From contig NZ_CAPS01000109.1 of NCBI RefSeq assembly GCF_000333955.1, forward strand, positions 62,001-126,000: a stretch of 64,000 bases of DNA, read 5' to 3'. Of the stretch, positions 41,200 to 50,331 are shown piece by piece. Positions within the stretch are counted from its first letter, which is position 1. Each line of letters begins with the position of its first letter. This stretch comes from Rhodococcus sp. AW25M09. GTDB taxonomy: Bacteria; Actinomycetota; Actinomycetes; Mycobacteriales; Mycobacteriaceae. Under the pieces are notes generated by a model. It worked only from the letters and a program-made list of their open reading frames with translations, was not told where the DNA came from and ran no database searches. A program made the position numbers and the translations under genes.

Positions 41200-42387
41200 A
41201 TGACCACTACTCGGTCCACCTTCCGCACAACGAGGAAGGCCACCACGGTGCGCGCTGCGATGATTGCGGCAATGGCGTGCTCTCTTGCCCTCGGTTCCGG
41301 TGTTGCGGCACAGGCCCAGCCCGCTACCGCTCCCGCTCCGCCCGCCACCGTGCAGGGAGACGAAGTCATCCCGCCCGAACCGACCGAGGCGACACCCAAG
41401 GCTGCCGACCAGGGCATCGTTCCGCCGAGCATCGACTCCGCTACCCCCGCGACCAGCACCTACGATCCGCAGACCGAGACCAAGGGATACGGGCCGGCGT
41501 TCACGAACTTCCTGGCCGGCTTCCTCTACAGCGTCGTCAACCCCGACGTAGCGCCGCAGGGTGCCAACGACTGGAACTGCAAGCCGTCCGCGGCGCATCC
41601 GCGTCCGGTGGTTCTGCTGCACGGTACCTGGGAGAACGCCTTCAACAACTTCGCGCGCATGTCGCCTTCTCTGAAAAAGGAGGGCTACTGCGTCTTCGCG
41701 TTGAACTACGGTGACCAGGACGCGAGCGCGGTCGGTCACCTCAAGTCGCTGCGCGGCACGGCCTCCGTCGCCTCGAGCGCCAAGGAGATCGCCACCTACG
41801 TCGACGCAGTCCGGGCCGCCACCGGCTCCGCCCAGGTCGATATCGTCGGCCACTCGCAGGGTGGACTCGTCACCCGTCAGTACCTACGTTTCGAGGGCGG
41901 TGCCAACCTGGCCGACCCCACGCAGAACAAGGTGAACACCGTCGTCAGCGTCGCCGGCTCCAACCACGGCACGACTCTCGTCGGAATCGGCACCCTGGGT
42001 CGCACCATCAACAACCTGGGTCTGAACGTGCTCGGCGTCGTCGGTGCCATCGCCGGGCCGGCCGCCTCGGATCAGGTCATCGACTCACCGCTGGTCAAGG
42101 GATTGGCTGTGGGCGGTGACACCGACCCCGGCATCAACTACACCGTGATCGGCACCAAGTACGACGAGGTCGTCACTCCGTACAAGACGACGTTTCTCAC
42201 CGCGGGCCCCGGTGCCACGGTCAAGAACGTCACCCTGCAGGACGGCTGCCCGATCGACCTGTCGGACCACCTGTCCATTTCGGTCTCGCTGCGTGCCATC
42301 GGAATCGTGAAGAATGCACTGGATCCGAAGGGCTTCTCCACGAAGTCGATCCCATGTGCATACAACTCGCCCATCACCGGCGGATAA
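41200..42387 (+). CDS. Secreted triacylglycerol lipase (alpha/beta hydrolase)
   Basis: A 395-residue lipase with a Sec signal peptide (basic RTTRKATTVR, a hydrophobic core, and AQA cleavage site near residue 40). A Pro/Ala/Thr-rich linker runs to about residue 85. The catalytic domain has LLHGTWENAF, the nucleophile elbow GHSQGG (Ser219) and a C-terminal DHLSIS bearing the histidine. It resembles lipase class 2/EstA-type enzymes. It would be exported and cleave extracellular triglycerides or esters. A strong terminator follows. Confidence 0.9.
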   Translation: MTTTRSTFRTTRKATTVRAAMIAAMACSLALGSGVAAQAQPATAPAPPATVQGDEVIPPEPTEATPKAADQGIVPPSIDSATPATSTYDPQTETKGYGPAFTNFLAGFLYSVVNPDVAPQGANDWNCKPSAAHPRPVVLLHGTWENAFNNFARMSPSLKKEGYCVFALNYGDQDASAVGHLKSLRGTASVASSAKEIATYVDAVRAATGSAQVDIVGHSQGGLVTRQYLRFEGGANLADPTQNKVNTVVSVAGSNHGTTLVGIGTLGRTINNLGLNVLGVVGAIAGPAASDQVIDSPLVKGLAVGGDTDPGINYTVIGTKYDEVVTPYKTTFLTAGPGATVKNVTLQDGCPIDLSDHLSISVSLRAIGIVKNALDPKGFSTKSIPCAYNSPITGG

Positions 42388-42407
42388 TCAACTCGCGCAG
42401 CTCTACC

Positions 42408-42447
42408 CAGTGCGGGCGATCGGCCGGACGGCCGATCGCCCGCACTG
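42408..42447. terminator. Bidirectional terminator hairpin (18-bp stem)
   Basis: Bases 42408-42425 pair perfectly with 42430-42447 over a four-base loop, between the convergent lipase and glycosyltransferase genes. Stem is extremely GC-rich. Confidence 0.9.
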
Positions 42448-42461
42448 CTGCGCGCATCGAT

Positions 42462-43280
42462 TCATCCGGCAGTGCGGCGAATCCCGATGGCGTCGAACTC
42501 GACGAGCCCGCGGGCTGCGAAGGCGTCGAGCCAGCCGATCATCGGCCACCGTCCCCATCGATCGAAGAACGTTCGGGCATTGAGCACGATGTCGTCGAGG
42601 TGCTCGACCGGAGGATCGGACACCGGATGGAACTGGTGATAGGCGTGCGCCCCGCCCACCCACCGCAACCCCATTCCCGACGCCTCCGCGGTAGCAGCGA
42701 AATCGGTGTCCTCGCCGCCGTAACCGGTGTAGTCCTCACAGAAACCACCGAGTTCGCGCCAGGTTGCGCTGTCGACCGCGAAAGACAGAGACCAGAACAG
42801 GTCGAAGTTGTCGCCGTGCTCGACGGCACCGACGGGCGGATTCGGGCGCGCTGGATGCGGCGCGGTCAGTGAGGCCAGCGCCGCGGTATCAGTGGCGACG
42901 TCTTCCTTCAAATAGGTCACCGGGCCGCAGAGCAAGGACCGTTCGTTACCGGGTGTTGTTGCAGCGCCGCGGTATCGCTCGATCAACTCCGCGCCTGGGA
43001 TGCAGTCGACGTCGAGAAACACGAGCAATTCGGCACCGCGAGCGACGGCCGCCGCCGCGCCGAGGTTGCGCGCCCGTGCCAGCGGCAGCGTGTTGTTCGC
43101 AGGCATCTCGATACACGTGGCAGAAGAACCGCAGCGGGCGAGGACGCCGGCAATAGCCGTGTCGCCCATGGATACGACAATGTGCTCGACCGGTGCCACG
43201 GTGGAGCTCTGCAGGCCGCGTACCTGCGCGACCAGGTGCTCGTGGCGACCCGACACCACGGTGACGAGGACGATCTTCAC
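42462..43280 (-). CDS. GT2-family glycosyltransferase
   Basis: A 272-residue GT-A enzyme with LVFLDVDCIPG carrying the metal-binding DxD, and the C-terminal GYGGEDTDF motif of the Glyco_transf_7C (galactosyltransferase-like) domain. The start is GTG 43280, overlapping the preceding gene's stop (GTGA). It is the last of four overlapping minus-strand glycosyltransferase genes. Donor and acceptor are unknown; it may add hexose to the island's glycan. Confidence 0.87.
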   Translation of the reverse strand: MKIVLVTVVSGRHEHLVAQVRGLQSSTVAPVEHIVVSMGDTAIAGVLARCGSSATCIEMPANNTLPLARARNLGAAAAVARGAELLVFLDVDCIPGAELIERYRGAATTPGNERSLLCGPVTYLKEDVATDTAALASLTAPHPARPNPPVGAVEHGDNFDLFWSLSFAVDSATWRELGGFCEDYTGYGGEDTDFAATAEASGMGLRWVGGAHAYHQFHPVSDPPVEHLDDIVLNARTFFDRWGRWPMIGWLDAFAARGLVEFDAIGIRRTAG

Positions 43281-44281
43281 TTCCGGCTCCGCCTGGTTGC
43301 CGCCTGCTCGATGGCCTGTGCCGCTCGCGCGGGTGCGCCGTCGGTGTGCAGCATCGACCACCCGTCGCCCCCCAGATCGAGAGCTCGGTCCGCAGCAGCG
43401 CACCACTGTGCGACGGACGGCCACGCGTCGAGTACTTCGGCGATCGAGCAGTCCGCCAATGCCTTACCCGTCGCGCGCTGCTCGCCGAAGGGCCGAGCCT
43501 GCGGCACGACGATGGCGGGTACGCCGGACGCGGCCACGTCGGCGACGGCATTCTGCCCGGCATGGGTGATTACGAGTGCCGCCGAGCACAACAGCGGCCA
43601 GACGTCGTCCACCCAACCGCCGCCGGCGACCCCGAGTGCGCGAAACTCGAAGCGGGCGTCCACCGCCGACCAGGAAGCCACCAGATCCCGGTTCAGCGAC
43701 GTACCGCCTGCCGCACCCAGAATCACGACAGTCCGATCCCTGGGCACCGACGTTCGCTCGCGACCGGCGAATCGGCTGATCGAGCCCGAGTACGTCGTCT
43801 TGTCGGCATGGGGGTGCAACCAGACCGGGTCGTAGACCTGTTGTGACCACGGCGCGACGATGTGCGTCGCCGCCCGATAGGCGATGCTGTGGATCGGATC
43901 CTCTCGCTCCCCCGGTACGGCCATGACGATGACCCGAACACCCATGAGACGCAGAAACATCGCCACTTCCACCGATACGTCGACCACGACCGCCGACGGG
44001 TTCTCGCGAGCCACCCACTCCGCGATCAATGCCATCCGCTCGGTCAGGCCGTCCACGTCGTGCGGGGCCCAGTGCAGCACACCTCCCGCCGAACTGTCCT
44101 GTGCGAGAGCGTCCGTGGACTCGTCCACATCGAGCGGCAGTGAGAGCCACTCGGTCGCCGCATGCCCTGCCGGTCGACTACGCGAGGACAGCACGGTCAC
44201 CGACTGCGCCATCGAGCGCGCGATGGCGTCGGCGCGGGTGATGTGCCCGACCCCTTGGTGGTGCGCGTAGTAGCCGATCAT
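43277..44281 (-). CDS. GT-B glycosyltransferase (MGT/MurG-like fold)
   Basis: A 334-residue protein with GHITRADAIA in the N-terminus and the donor-site-like AGQNAVADVAASGVPAIVVPQARPFGEQ region, typical of GT1/GT28-like transferases. The N-terminal HHQGVGH is a glycine loop seen in this group. Both ends overlap the neighbouring genes by four bases, so it is in the same translationally coupled operon. No membrane helix is seen; it is probably cytosolic. Confidence 0.82.
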   Translation of the reverse strand: MIGYYAHHQGVGHITRADAIARSMAQSVTVLSSRSRPAGHAATEWLSLPLDVDESTDALAQDSSAGGVLHWAPHDVDGLTERMALIAEWVARENPSAVVVDVSVEVAMFLRLMGVRVIVMAVPGEREDPIHSIAYRAATHIVAPWSQQVYDPVWLHPHADKTTYSGSISRFAGRERTSVPRDRTVVILGAAGGTSLNRDLVASWSAVDARFEFRALGVAGGGWVDDVWPLLCSAALVITHAGQNAVADVAASGVPAIVVPQARPFGEQRATGKALADCSIAEVLDAWPSVAQWCAAADRALDLGGDGWSMLHTDGAPARAAQAIEQAATRRSRK

Positions 44282-45387
44282 GCGATCGCGAGCCGATCGT
44301 CGATCGAGTCGACGGCCGGGGCAAGCGTCGAGCGATACAGCTCCTCGTACTCGTCGACCATTCGATCCATCGAGCACACGTCTTCGGCTCGCGCCCGGAC
44401 ATCACGTCTGTTCAGAGCGGCCGCCTGCGGGATTGCCGCGGCGAGGCCCTGCACATCGTCGGCCGGGACGAGAACTCCCGAGGACGCGTCGACGATCTCC
44501 GGAATACCGCCTCTGGCGAACGCGGCAACGGGGGTGCCGCACGCCAACGCTTCCGCAACCACAAGACCGTACGGCTCGGACCACACCGGCGAGACCAGCG
44601 CGACCTCGGCACCGGCCACCAACGCCGCCAACGCGGGCTGATCGAGGTGCCCGACGTAGCGAATATCGTCGTCCAGCAGCGGTTCGACGGCGGTGTGGAA
44701 GTAGTCGAGGTTGCTCAGTGGGCCCGCGATGCGCAGCGTGCGTCCTGCGTGCTTCGCGGCGGCGATGGCCAGGTGCAATCCCTTTTCCGGGACCACCCTC
44801 CCCGACCACACCAGGTAGTCACCGCCGGTGCCGAAGGGCCACTCCTCCAACGAAATCCCGTTGCGAATGACGACGGTCCCGGCAGTCACATCGGCCCATT
44901 GCGAGGCAGCGAACTCACTGACCGCAGCGAAGGTATTGACACCTGGAGGGGCCAGGGCCACGGCCGACTCCAACCACGCGAACGGCGGCGTGTGCAGGGT
45001 CGTCACCATCGGCACCGACAGCGTGGACGACATCGCCAGCGGCAGGTAGTGCAAGCTGTGGTTGTGGACGATGTCGAACGACTCCGACAGTGTCCCGGCC
45101 AGTTCCATCATGATCGCCAGATACGCGTGATGTTCGCGAATGGCGACCGGTGTGATCGCGACGTCGGCGATGGATATCGGGGTCAGGTCCAGTGTCCTCA
45201 CCGGCAACAGCGTGGCGTCCAGATCGATACTCGATCCCGGTGCTGCGAACAGACTCACCTGATGCCCACGCTCGGTGAGCGCCCGCACCAGGTTGTAGAC
45301 ATGTGCCTCCAGACCGCCCGCGAAAGGCTGCGCCACCGGAAAACTCGACGATGCCAGCACCGCGATGCGAAGTGGATTCTCGTTCAA
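44278..45387 (-). CDS. GT4-family glycosyltransferase
   Basis: A 369-residue GT-B enzyme with GGLEAHVYNLVRALTERGH in the acceptor half and the GT4 donor motif E-x7-E visible in SEPYGLVVAEALACGTPVAA. It starts at TTG 45387 in a TTGA overlap with the upstream stop, with GAGGAG five bases before it. TTG start use is unusual in this window. Its position in an operon of four transferases implies sequential addition of sugars. Confidence 0.88.
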   Translation of the reverse strand: MNENPLRIAVLASSSFPVAQPFAGGLEAHVYNLVRALTERGHQVSLFAAPGSSIDLDATLLPVRTLDLTPISIADVAITPVAIREHHAYLAIMMELAGTLSESFDIVHNHSLHYLPLAMSSTLSVPMVTTLHTPPFAWLESAVALAPPGVNTFAAVSEFAASQWADVTAGTVVIRNGISLEEWPFGTGGDYLVWSGRVVPEKGLHLAIAAAKHAGRTLRIAGPLSNLDYFHTAVEPLLDDDIRYVGHLDQPALAALVAGAEVALVSPVWSEPYGLVVAEALACGTPVAAFARGGIPEIVDASSGVLVPADDVQGLAAAIPQAAALNRRDVRARAEDVCSMDRMVDEYEELYRSTLAPAVDSIDDRLAIA

Positions 45388-46469
45388 CGCATCTCCTCTG
45401 TCACTGCCGAATAGATTGCTGCATGGGTGTGCGCTATTCGCTGCCTTTGCTCCGCGCGGACAGCAGGATCGAGAGCGGGCGCGCGATGGGTGTGTGATGC
45501 CCGAACGGCAGCGACGAGGGTGTCTGCATCGAACGAATCGAGTCCCATTCGGAAGCTGTGCACCGAGGCCTGGTCTGCATGGAAACCGCAATCCGATACC
45601 ACCACGGACGTTCCGAGATCGCGGCACGCTTCGAGCCAGCCCGAGTGGGTGCCGAATCGATACGGCAGCACCGAGACGTCGATCTCGCAGAGATAATCCC
45701 ACAGTTCGTCGTCGTCGAAACGGCGGTGCACTCGCACATCGACATCAGGAAAAGCGTTGTAGTTCAATAATTTTGCCCCGATTGTCGGGTTGTACCAATG
45801 ACTGGTGTACTCGAAGACGTCCTCGTCGATATCCAATCGAACCGTCGCGTCGGGCAGCGATCTCGCGCTCTCGACCACCGCATCCATCACTGCCAACGGG
45901 TCGATGTTGGCCCGCAAATTCTTGGCGTGCACGCCGATCACGAACGAGTCCGACGGCGAACGTGCACGGTTCATTCGTTCGAGCGGCACGACATGCGGAT
46001 GCTCCACCACCGTCGTCCGCACCCCCCAACGATCGTGGATCCAGCCGGCCGCGCCTGTGGTCAAGGTGATCACGGCATCGGCACCGCGCACCAGAACGTC
46101 CAGTTGCCGCAGGTGAACGCTGTCGTCCGCGAAATGCGGATTGTGCAGATCGTGCACGGTCAGAACCAGCGGCTGACGGTGGGCACGCAGATGGGCGACG
46201 GTACGCGCCAGCTCCTCGGGATCGAACGATTCGAATCCGAAGTGGACGTGCAGGACGTCGAAGTCGACATCGGTCTGTTCGGAGAGCCATTGGGCATCGA
46301 GCAATCGCGGCGGCCACCACTGCCCTGGTACATCCACGCGGACCGGGGAAGGATCGGGCAGCAACGTGAACGATCCACGGGTGGACCCCGCTGCGTCGGT
46401 ACTGCCGAACACGGTCTGCAGATGCTGCACGTAGACGTGCGAAGACGGAACCGATGCCACGCGAATCAT
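45384..46469 (-). CDS. GT4-like glycosyltransferase
   Basis: A 361-residue GT-B-like protein. The N-terminal half holds VHFGFESFDPEELARTVAHL and HDLHNPHFAD; the C-terminal half has RFGTHSGWLEACRDLGTSVVVSD over the position of the usual GT4 donor site, but with E-x7-E weakly kept. It heads the four-gene minus-strand operon. A 129-base spacer separates it from the divergent WcbI-like gene. It may start the glycan on a carrier or act later. Confidence 0.75.
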   Translation of the reverse strand: MIRVASVPSSHVYVQHLQTVFGSTDAAGSTRGSFTLLPDPSPVRVDVPGQWWPPRLLDAQWLSEQTDVDFDVLHVHFGFESFDPEELARTVAHLRAHRQPLVLTVHDLHNPHFADDSVHLRQLDVLVRGADAVITLTTGAAGWIHDRWGVRTTVVEHPHVVPLERMNRARSPSDSFVIGVHAKNLRANIDPLAVMDAVVESARSLPDATVRLDIDEDVFEYTSHWYNPTIGAKLLNYNAFPDVDVRVHRRFDDDELWDYLCEIDVSVLPYRFGTHSGWLEACRDLGTSVVVSDCGFHADQASVHSFRMGLDSFDADTLVAAVRASHTHRAPALDPAVRAEQRQRIAHTHAAIYSAVTEEMR

Positions 46470-46598
46470 GATGTCCTTCGGGTGTGAGCTGGTGAATCGT
46501 GCCTGTTCCCGACACGCGACAAGTCTCCAGTACCCACTTGCCGCGGGCTTCAATCCGGGTTGGCGCAGCGGGTCTGCCGGGGCTACGTTGACGAGAGA

Positions 46599-47579
46599 AT
46601 GGACCAACACGAACCAATTCACGACGCCGGGGCACGCATGGACGGTCACACCCGCCACTACGGCGATTTCTACGCGCTGACAGACCTCGATCGTTCCGCC
46701 GCGACGGACGACCACAGGCCACTACTTCTCGTGTGGGGAAATTGTCAGGCAGAGGCATTGCGCATCCTGCTCGCTTCGGATCCGACCATGCCCCTGAGGA
46801 CAGTGCGTGTGCCGCCCGTTCACGAACTCGACGCCTCGGACCTACGCCATGTCGGCCGGCTCCTCGATCGGACATCGGTGCTTCTCACCCAACCGGTTCG
46901 GGCCGGCTATCGTTCACTACCGCTCGGGGTTCCGGACCTCGTCGAGGCACTGCCCCCCGACGCAACTGTCGTGCGATGGCCAGTGCTCAGGTATGCGGGG
47001 CTGCACCCTTTTCAGGTCATCGTCAGACACCCGAGCGACCCCGCGGCCGTCCCGGACATGGTGCCCTACCACGATTTACGCACGATAATCGCAGCTCGGC
47101 TCGGACTCGACGAAGCCGAACCCTGGGACCGGACGGTCTCGAACGACGGCCTACGACGCGCAGCCGAGGCGAGCCTCGACGAGCTACGTCGACGCGAGAG
47201 CCGAGACACCGACATCGCTGTATCCGACCTGTTCGCGGACGCCGAGCACAACGCGACCCACACGATCAACCACCCGACGAATGTGGTGCTCACTGCTCTG
47301 GCCCAGCGGATACTCGACCACCTCGATACCGGCTGCATCGTCCGGGATCCGGGTCGCGAGTTGCTCGGTGGTGTCCGGGCTCCCGTCGAGCGGCGAGTGC
47401 TCGACGCTCTCGGCTTCGACGGTGATGCACGGACGGACTGGTCGGTGAACGGCACCGCGTACTCACCGGACTCGGTCCACCGTGCTCACTTACATTGGTA
47501 CGCAGCCCATCCCGAGTTCGTCGATGCCGCGCTGGTCCGGCACGCCGAACTGGTTCGCATTCTGGAGCTGTTGCCGTGA
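46599..47579 (+). CDS. WcbI-like polysaccharide biosynthesis putative acetyltransferase
   Basis: A 326-residue protein with VWGNCQAEALR (GNCQ at residues 47-50), the signature of WcbI-type proteins implicated in capsule assembly in Burkholderia and other bacteria, later HPSDPAAVPDMVPYHD and a C-terminal NHPTNVVL. The ATG at 46599 has GAGAGA upstream; ATG 46638 is possible. The next gene's GTG overlaps its stop. WcbI has an acetyltransferase-like fold and binds CoA; its exact reaction is unknown. Confidence 0.75.
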   Translation: MDQHEPIHDAGARMDGHTRHYGDFYALTDLDRSAATDDHRPLLLVWGNCQAEALRILLASDPTMPLRTVRVPPVHELDASDLRHVGRLLDRTSVLLTQPVRAGYRSLPLGVPDLVEALPPDATVVRWPVLRYAGLHPFQVIVRHPSDPAAVPDMVPYHDLRTIIAARLGLDEAEPWDRTVSNDGLRRAAEASLDELRRRESRDTDIAVSDLFADAEHNATHTINHPTNVVLTALAQRILDHLDTGCIVRDPGRELLGGVRAPVERRVLDALGFDGDARTDWSVNGTAYSPDSVHRAHLHWYAAHPEFVDAALVRHAELVRILELLP

Positions 47580-49897
47580 CGCACCCGGTGCACCACCTCG
47601 TCACGGGCCCACCCGAGCACGGCGTCGTTCGCTGCGCGCGCGAGTTGGCCGCCGCGACTGCCAGTCCGATGATCTCCGACTTGCAGGAGCTCCCCTCCGA
47701 TGTTCCCGTTCACATACATTTCACCGACCGGCTCTTCGGCCGAACCGCGGACGAGGCCGCTGACGCATTCGTCTCAGCGGCGACACGGCACCGAGCTCCG
47801 ATCACCGTCACGCTGCACGACATCCCGCAGCCATCGGACGGACGTGCATTCGACGTGCGGAAGGATTGCTACCGACGGGTGATCGACTGCGCCTCTGCGG
47901 TCGTCGTATCCAGCATGCACGAGCGGCTGCTACTCGATGACGTACCGCACCGTCGTGTCGACGTTCGCGTCATCCCGCTCCCGATCGACCGCGCCACGCC
48001 GCCCCCAGGACAGCGCGGCACCGTGCTCAGCGCCGTCGGCGTGCTGGGTTTCGTGTACCCGGGCAAGGGGCACGAGGAGGTACTCGCGGCCATGAGGTCT
48101 CTGGATACCGCTGTCGACCTCCTCTCGATCGGATCCGCATCGCCGGGCCACGAGACCATGATCGACGAACTTGCTTGTACTGCAAAGACACTCGGCCGCT
48201 CGTTCGATTCGACCGGTTTCGTTCCCGATGCCGATCTCGACGAGCTACTTCGGTCGATCGCAATACCGGTCGCATTTCACCGTCACCTGTCGGCATCCGG
48301 TTCGATCAACTCCTGGATCGCGGCAGGCCGCAGACCGCTCGTCCCGCGCGGTCGGTACGTGGAGGAGATCGAGGCGAATTCTCCGGGGACACTCTGGATT
48401 CACGAGAACTCCGTCGACGGCCTCGCTGCGGCGATGACCGACGCGATGCGTCGTCCCGACAAGACCTGGCAGCGGCCGGGCGTCGTTCCCTATCCGACGC
48501 TTCACCAGGCAGCCGCTCTGTACCGCGCACTGTTTCGCGAGCAGCGTCCCTCGAGCGCGCAGGAGCTACCCGACGGCCGCTGGGTGGTACCGGGCAATCG
48601 GTGGGACTCGGCGCCGGCCGTCGACCGGGCCCCGTTGGTGTCGGTGGTGATTCCGTACTTCGAGCAGCAACGCCGGTTGGCGTTCGTTCTGACGGCGCTG
48701 ACCGTGCAAACGTATCCGGCCGCTCGTATTCAAGTGATCGTGGCCGACGACGGGTCCCCCGAACCGCCGAACGTCGATGCCTTTCGTTCGATGCTCGACG
48801 TCACTGTCGTACGGCAGCCCGATCTCGGCTTTCGTGCGGCGGCCGCGCGCAATCTCGGCGCGTCGGTCGCGGTGGGTGAGATTCTCTGTTTTCTCGACGC
48901 GGATACCGTTCCCGAGCCCGGATACGTCGCGGAATCGGCTCGGCTGATCTCTGCCGTCCCCGACGCCCTCGCCGTGGGGCGCCGACGACACGCCGATCTG
49001 GACGGCTGGTCCGGCGAGGACGTTCGAGAGTGGCTCGTCGGACGATCGGCCGGACCGCCGGAATTGCCGGAGCCGCAGTGGCTCCGGGACGGGTACGCGG
49101 ACTCCCGTGATTTGCTCGACGCCGATCGACGGTCATACCGGTACATCATCAGTGCCGTCATGTCGTGCACTCGTGAACTCTTCACGGAGATCGGCGGATT
49201 CGACGAGAGCATCGTCGGATACGGCGGAGAGGACTGGGATTTCGCGCACCGCGCCTACGACGCCGGCGCGGTGCTGGCGCACCTGCCCCGCGCAATCGCC
49301 TGGCACGACGGGCCGGACTGGGCCGAGCGGACGGGCGGAGACCGCGAACGAAAGAACCTGGAGGCCATGATGCTGGCCTCGCGCATCACGGACCCGGCCG
49401 CGCGCACCCACGGTCTGGTCTACGCCGTACCCGAGATCGTGGCCTTCGTCGATTCCGCGGGACACACCTCGGCTTCTCTACTTCGAACGGTTGGATCTGT
49501 CCTGCGCGAACGTGATTGCGCGGTGTGGATTCACGGCCCCGCCGCAGCCGAGTTACGGCGGCCGTGGGGGGACATCGATCCGCGGGTGAACGAGGGGCAG
49601 CCGAGCGATACCGGGCGAAGCCACGCCGTCGTGCACGTCCGCGGCCCGGTGTTGTTCGGCGAGCAGTCTCTTCGCCGAATGCTTGCCAGCGGGGCCGACC
49701 GAATGACAGTGGACGTCGGCGGTACGGGAGTCGTCGAGTTCTGTAGTTCACGGTCGAGTGCGCGTGCGGCGCGGTGGGCACCGATCCTCGGGCACGCACC
49801 GCAGGAATTGGCGGAGTCGTTGTTCGGTTGTTCGCATCGCACGGGTGTCGAATTCGGGTTGTCGATCGGCGAGCAGCAGCCGCACCTGGCCTGGTAA
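47576..49897 (+). CDS. Two-domain glycosyltransferase (GT-B-like plus GT2)
   Basis: A 773-residue protein. Residues 1-340 look like a GT-B-type transferase (LGFVYPGKGHEEVLAAM, SASGSINSWIAAGRRPLVP), with no firm GT4 glutamate pair. Residues about 355-640 are a GT2 domain (VSVVIPYFEQQ, VADDGS, LDADTVPEPGY) with the 7C motif GYGGEDWDF near residue 548. The last 130 residues are poorly conserved. GTG 47576 overlaps the WcbI-like gene (GTGA). One protein with two transferase sites could add two successive sugars, or one half may only bind. Confidence 0.85.
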   Translation: MTHPVHHLVTGPPEHGVVRCARELAAATASPMISDLQELPSDVPVHIHFTDRLFGRTADEAADAFVSAATRHRAPITVTLHDIPQPSDGRAFDVRKDCYRRVIDCASAVVVSSMHERLLLDDVPHRRVDVRVIPLPIDRATPPPGQRGTVLSAVGVLGFVYPGKGHEEVLAAMRSLDTAVDLLSIGSASPGHETMIDELACTAKTLGRSFDSTGFVPDADLDELLRSIAIPVAFHRHLSASGSINSWIAAGRRPLVPRGRYVEEIEANSPGTLWIHENSVDGLAAAMTDAMRRPDKTWQRPGVVPYPTLHQAAALYRALFREQRPSSAQELPDGRWVVPGNRWDSAPAVDRAPLVSVVIPYFEQQRRLAFVLTALTVQTYPAARIQVIVADDGSPEPPNVDAFRSMLDVTVVRQPDLGFRAAAARNLGASVAVGEILCFLDADTVPEPGYVAESARLISAVPDALAVGRRRHADLDGWSGEDVREWLVGRSAGPPELPEPQWLRDGYADSRDLLDADRRSYRYIISAVMSCTRELFTEIGGFDESIVGYGGEDWDFAHRAYDAGAVLAHLPRAIAWHDGPDWAERTGGDRERKNLEAMMLASRITDPAARTHGLVYAVPEIVAFVDSAGHTSASLLRTVGSVLRERDCAVWIHGPAAAELRRPWGDIDPRVNEGQPSDTGRSHAVVHVRGPVLFGEQSLRRMLASGADRMTVDVGGTGVVEFCSSRSSARAARWAPILGHAPQELAESLFGCSHRTGVEFGLSIGEQQPHLAW

Positions 49898-50002
49898 CGG
49901 GTAATACCGTGTCGGAACAGAGCGAACCATTCAGTGAAGATCGTTGAGGAAAGAACATGTCAGAGCTGGTCGGGACGACGTGAACAGCAAGGTCGGGTAG
50001 AG

Positions 50003-50233
50003 ATGAACAGAACGCTGTATTCGATGATCTGCATGATGGCGATCATCGCCTTCGTTGCATTGTTATGGGGCACAGTCGGTTACGTCTATGCCGAAGCGCA
50101 TCCGCTGCGCCGCGCGGCGTTCGTAGGTGGCGGCGTACTGATCTCGGGATGGTTGATCGTGCTCGCGGCCGTGAGCATCAAGATCGCTCGGTTGAAGGCA
50201 CGCAGGCGAGAGAGCAACTCCGACACCGATTGA
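50003..50233 (+). CDS. Small membrane protein
   Basis: A 76-residue protein with two hydrophobic helices (residues 7-28 and 38-60) and a charged C-terminal tail (KARRRESNSD). ATG 50003 is preceded by GGGTAGAG. I do not recognise a family. It follows the glycan island by 106 bases and precedes the CDP-alcohol phosphotransferase gene. Confidence 0.6.
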   Translation: MNRTLYSMICMMAIIAFVALLWGTVGYVYAEAHPLRRAAFVGGGVLISGWLIVLAAVSIKIARLKARRRESNSDTD

Positions 50234-50331
50234 GACTGCCTGCGACGGGTACTCGGAATGGAAGTCTCGACCACACCGCGTGTTCGGTTGATCGTCGGGT
50301 CTCCAGTATCGGTGCCGAGCAAGGATCGTCG

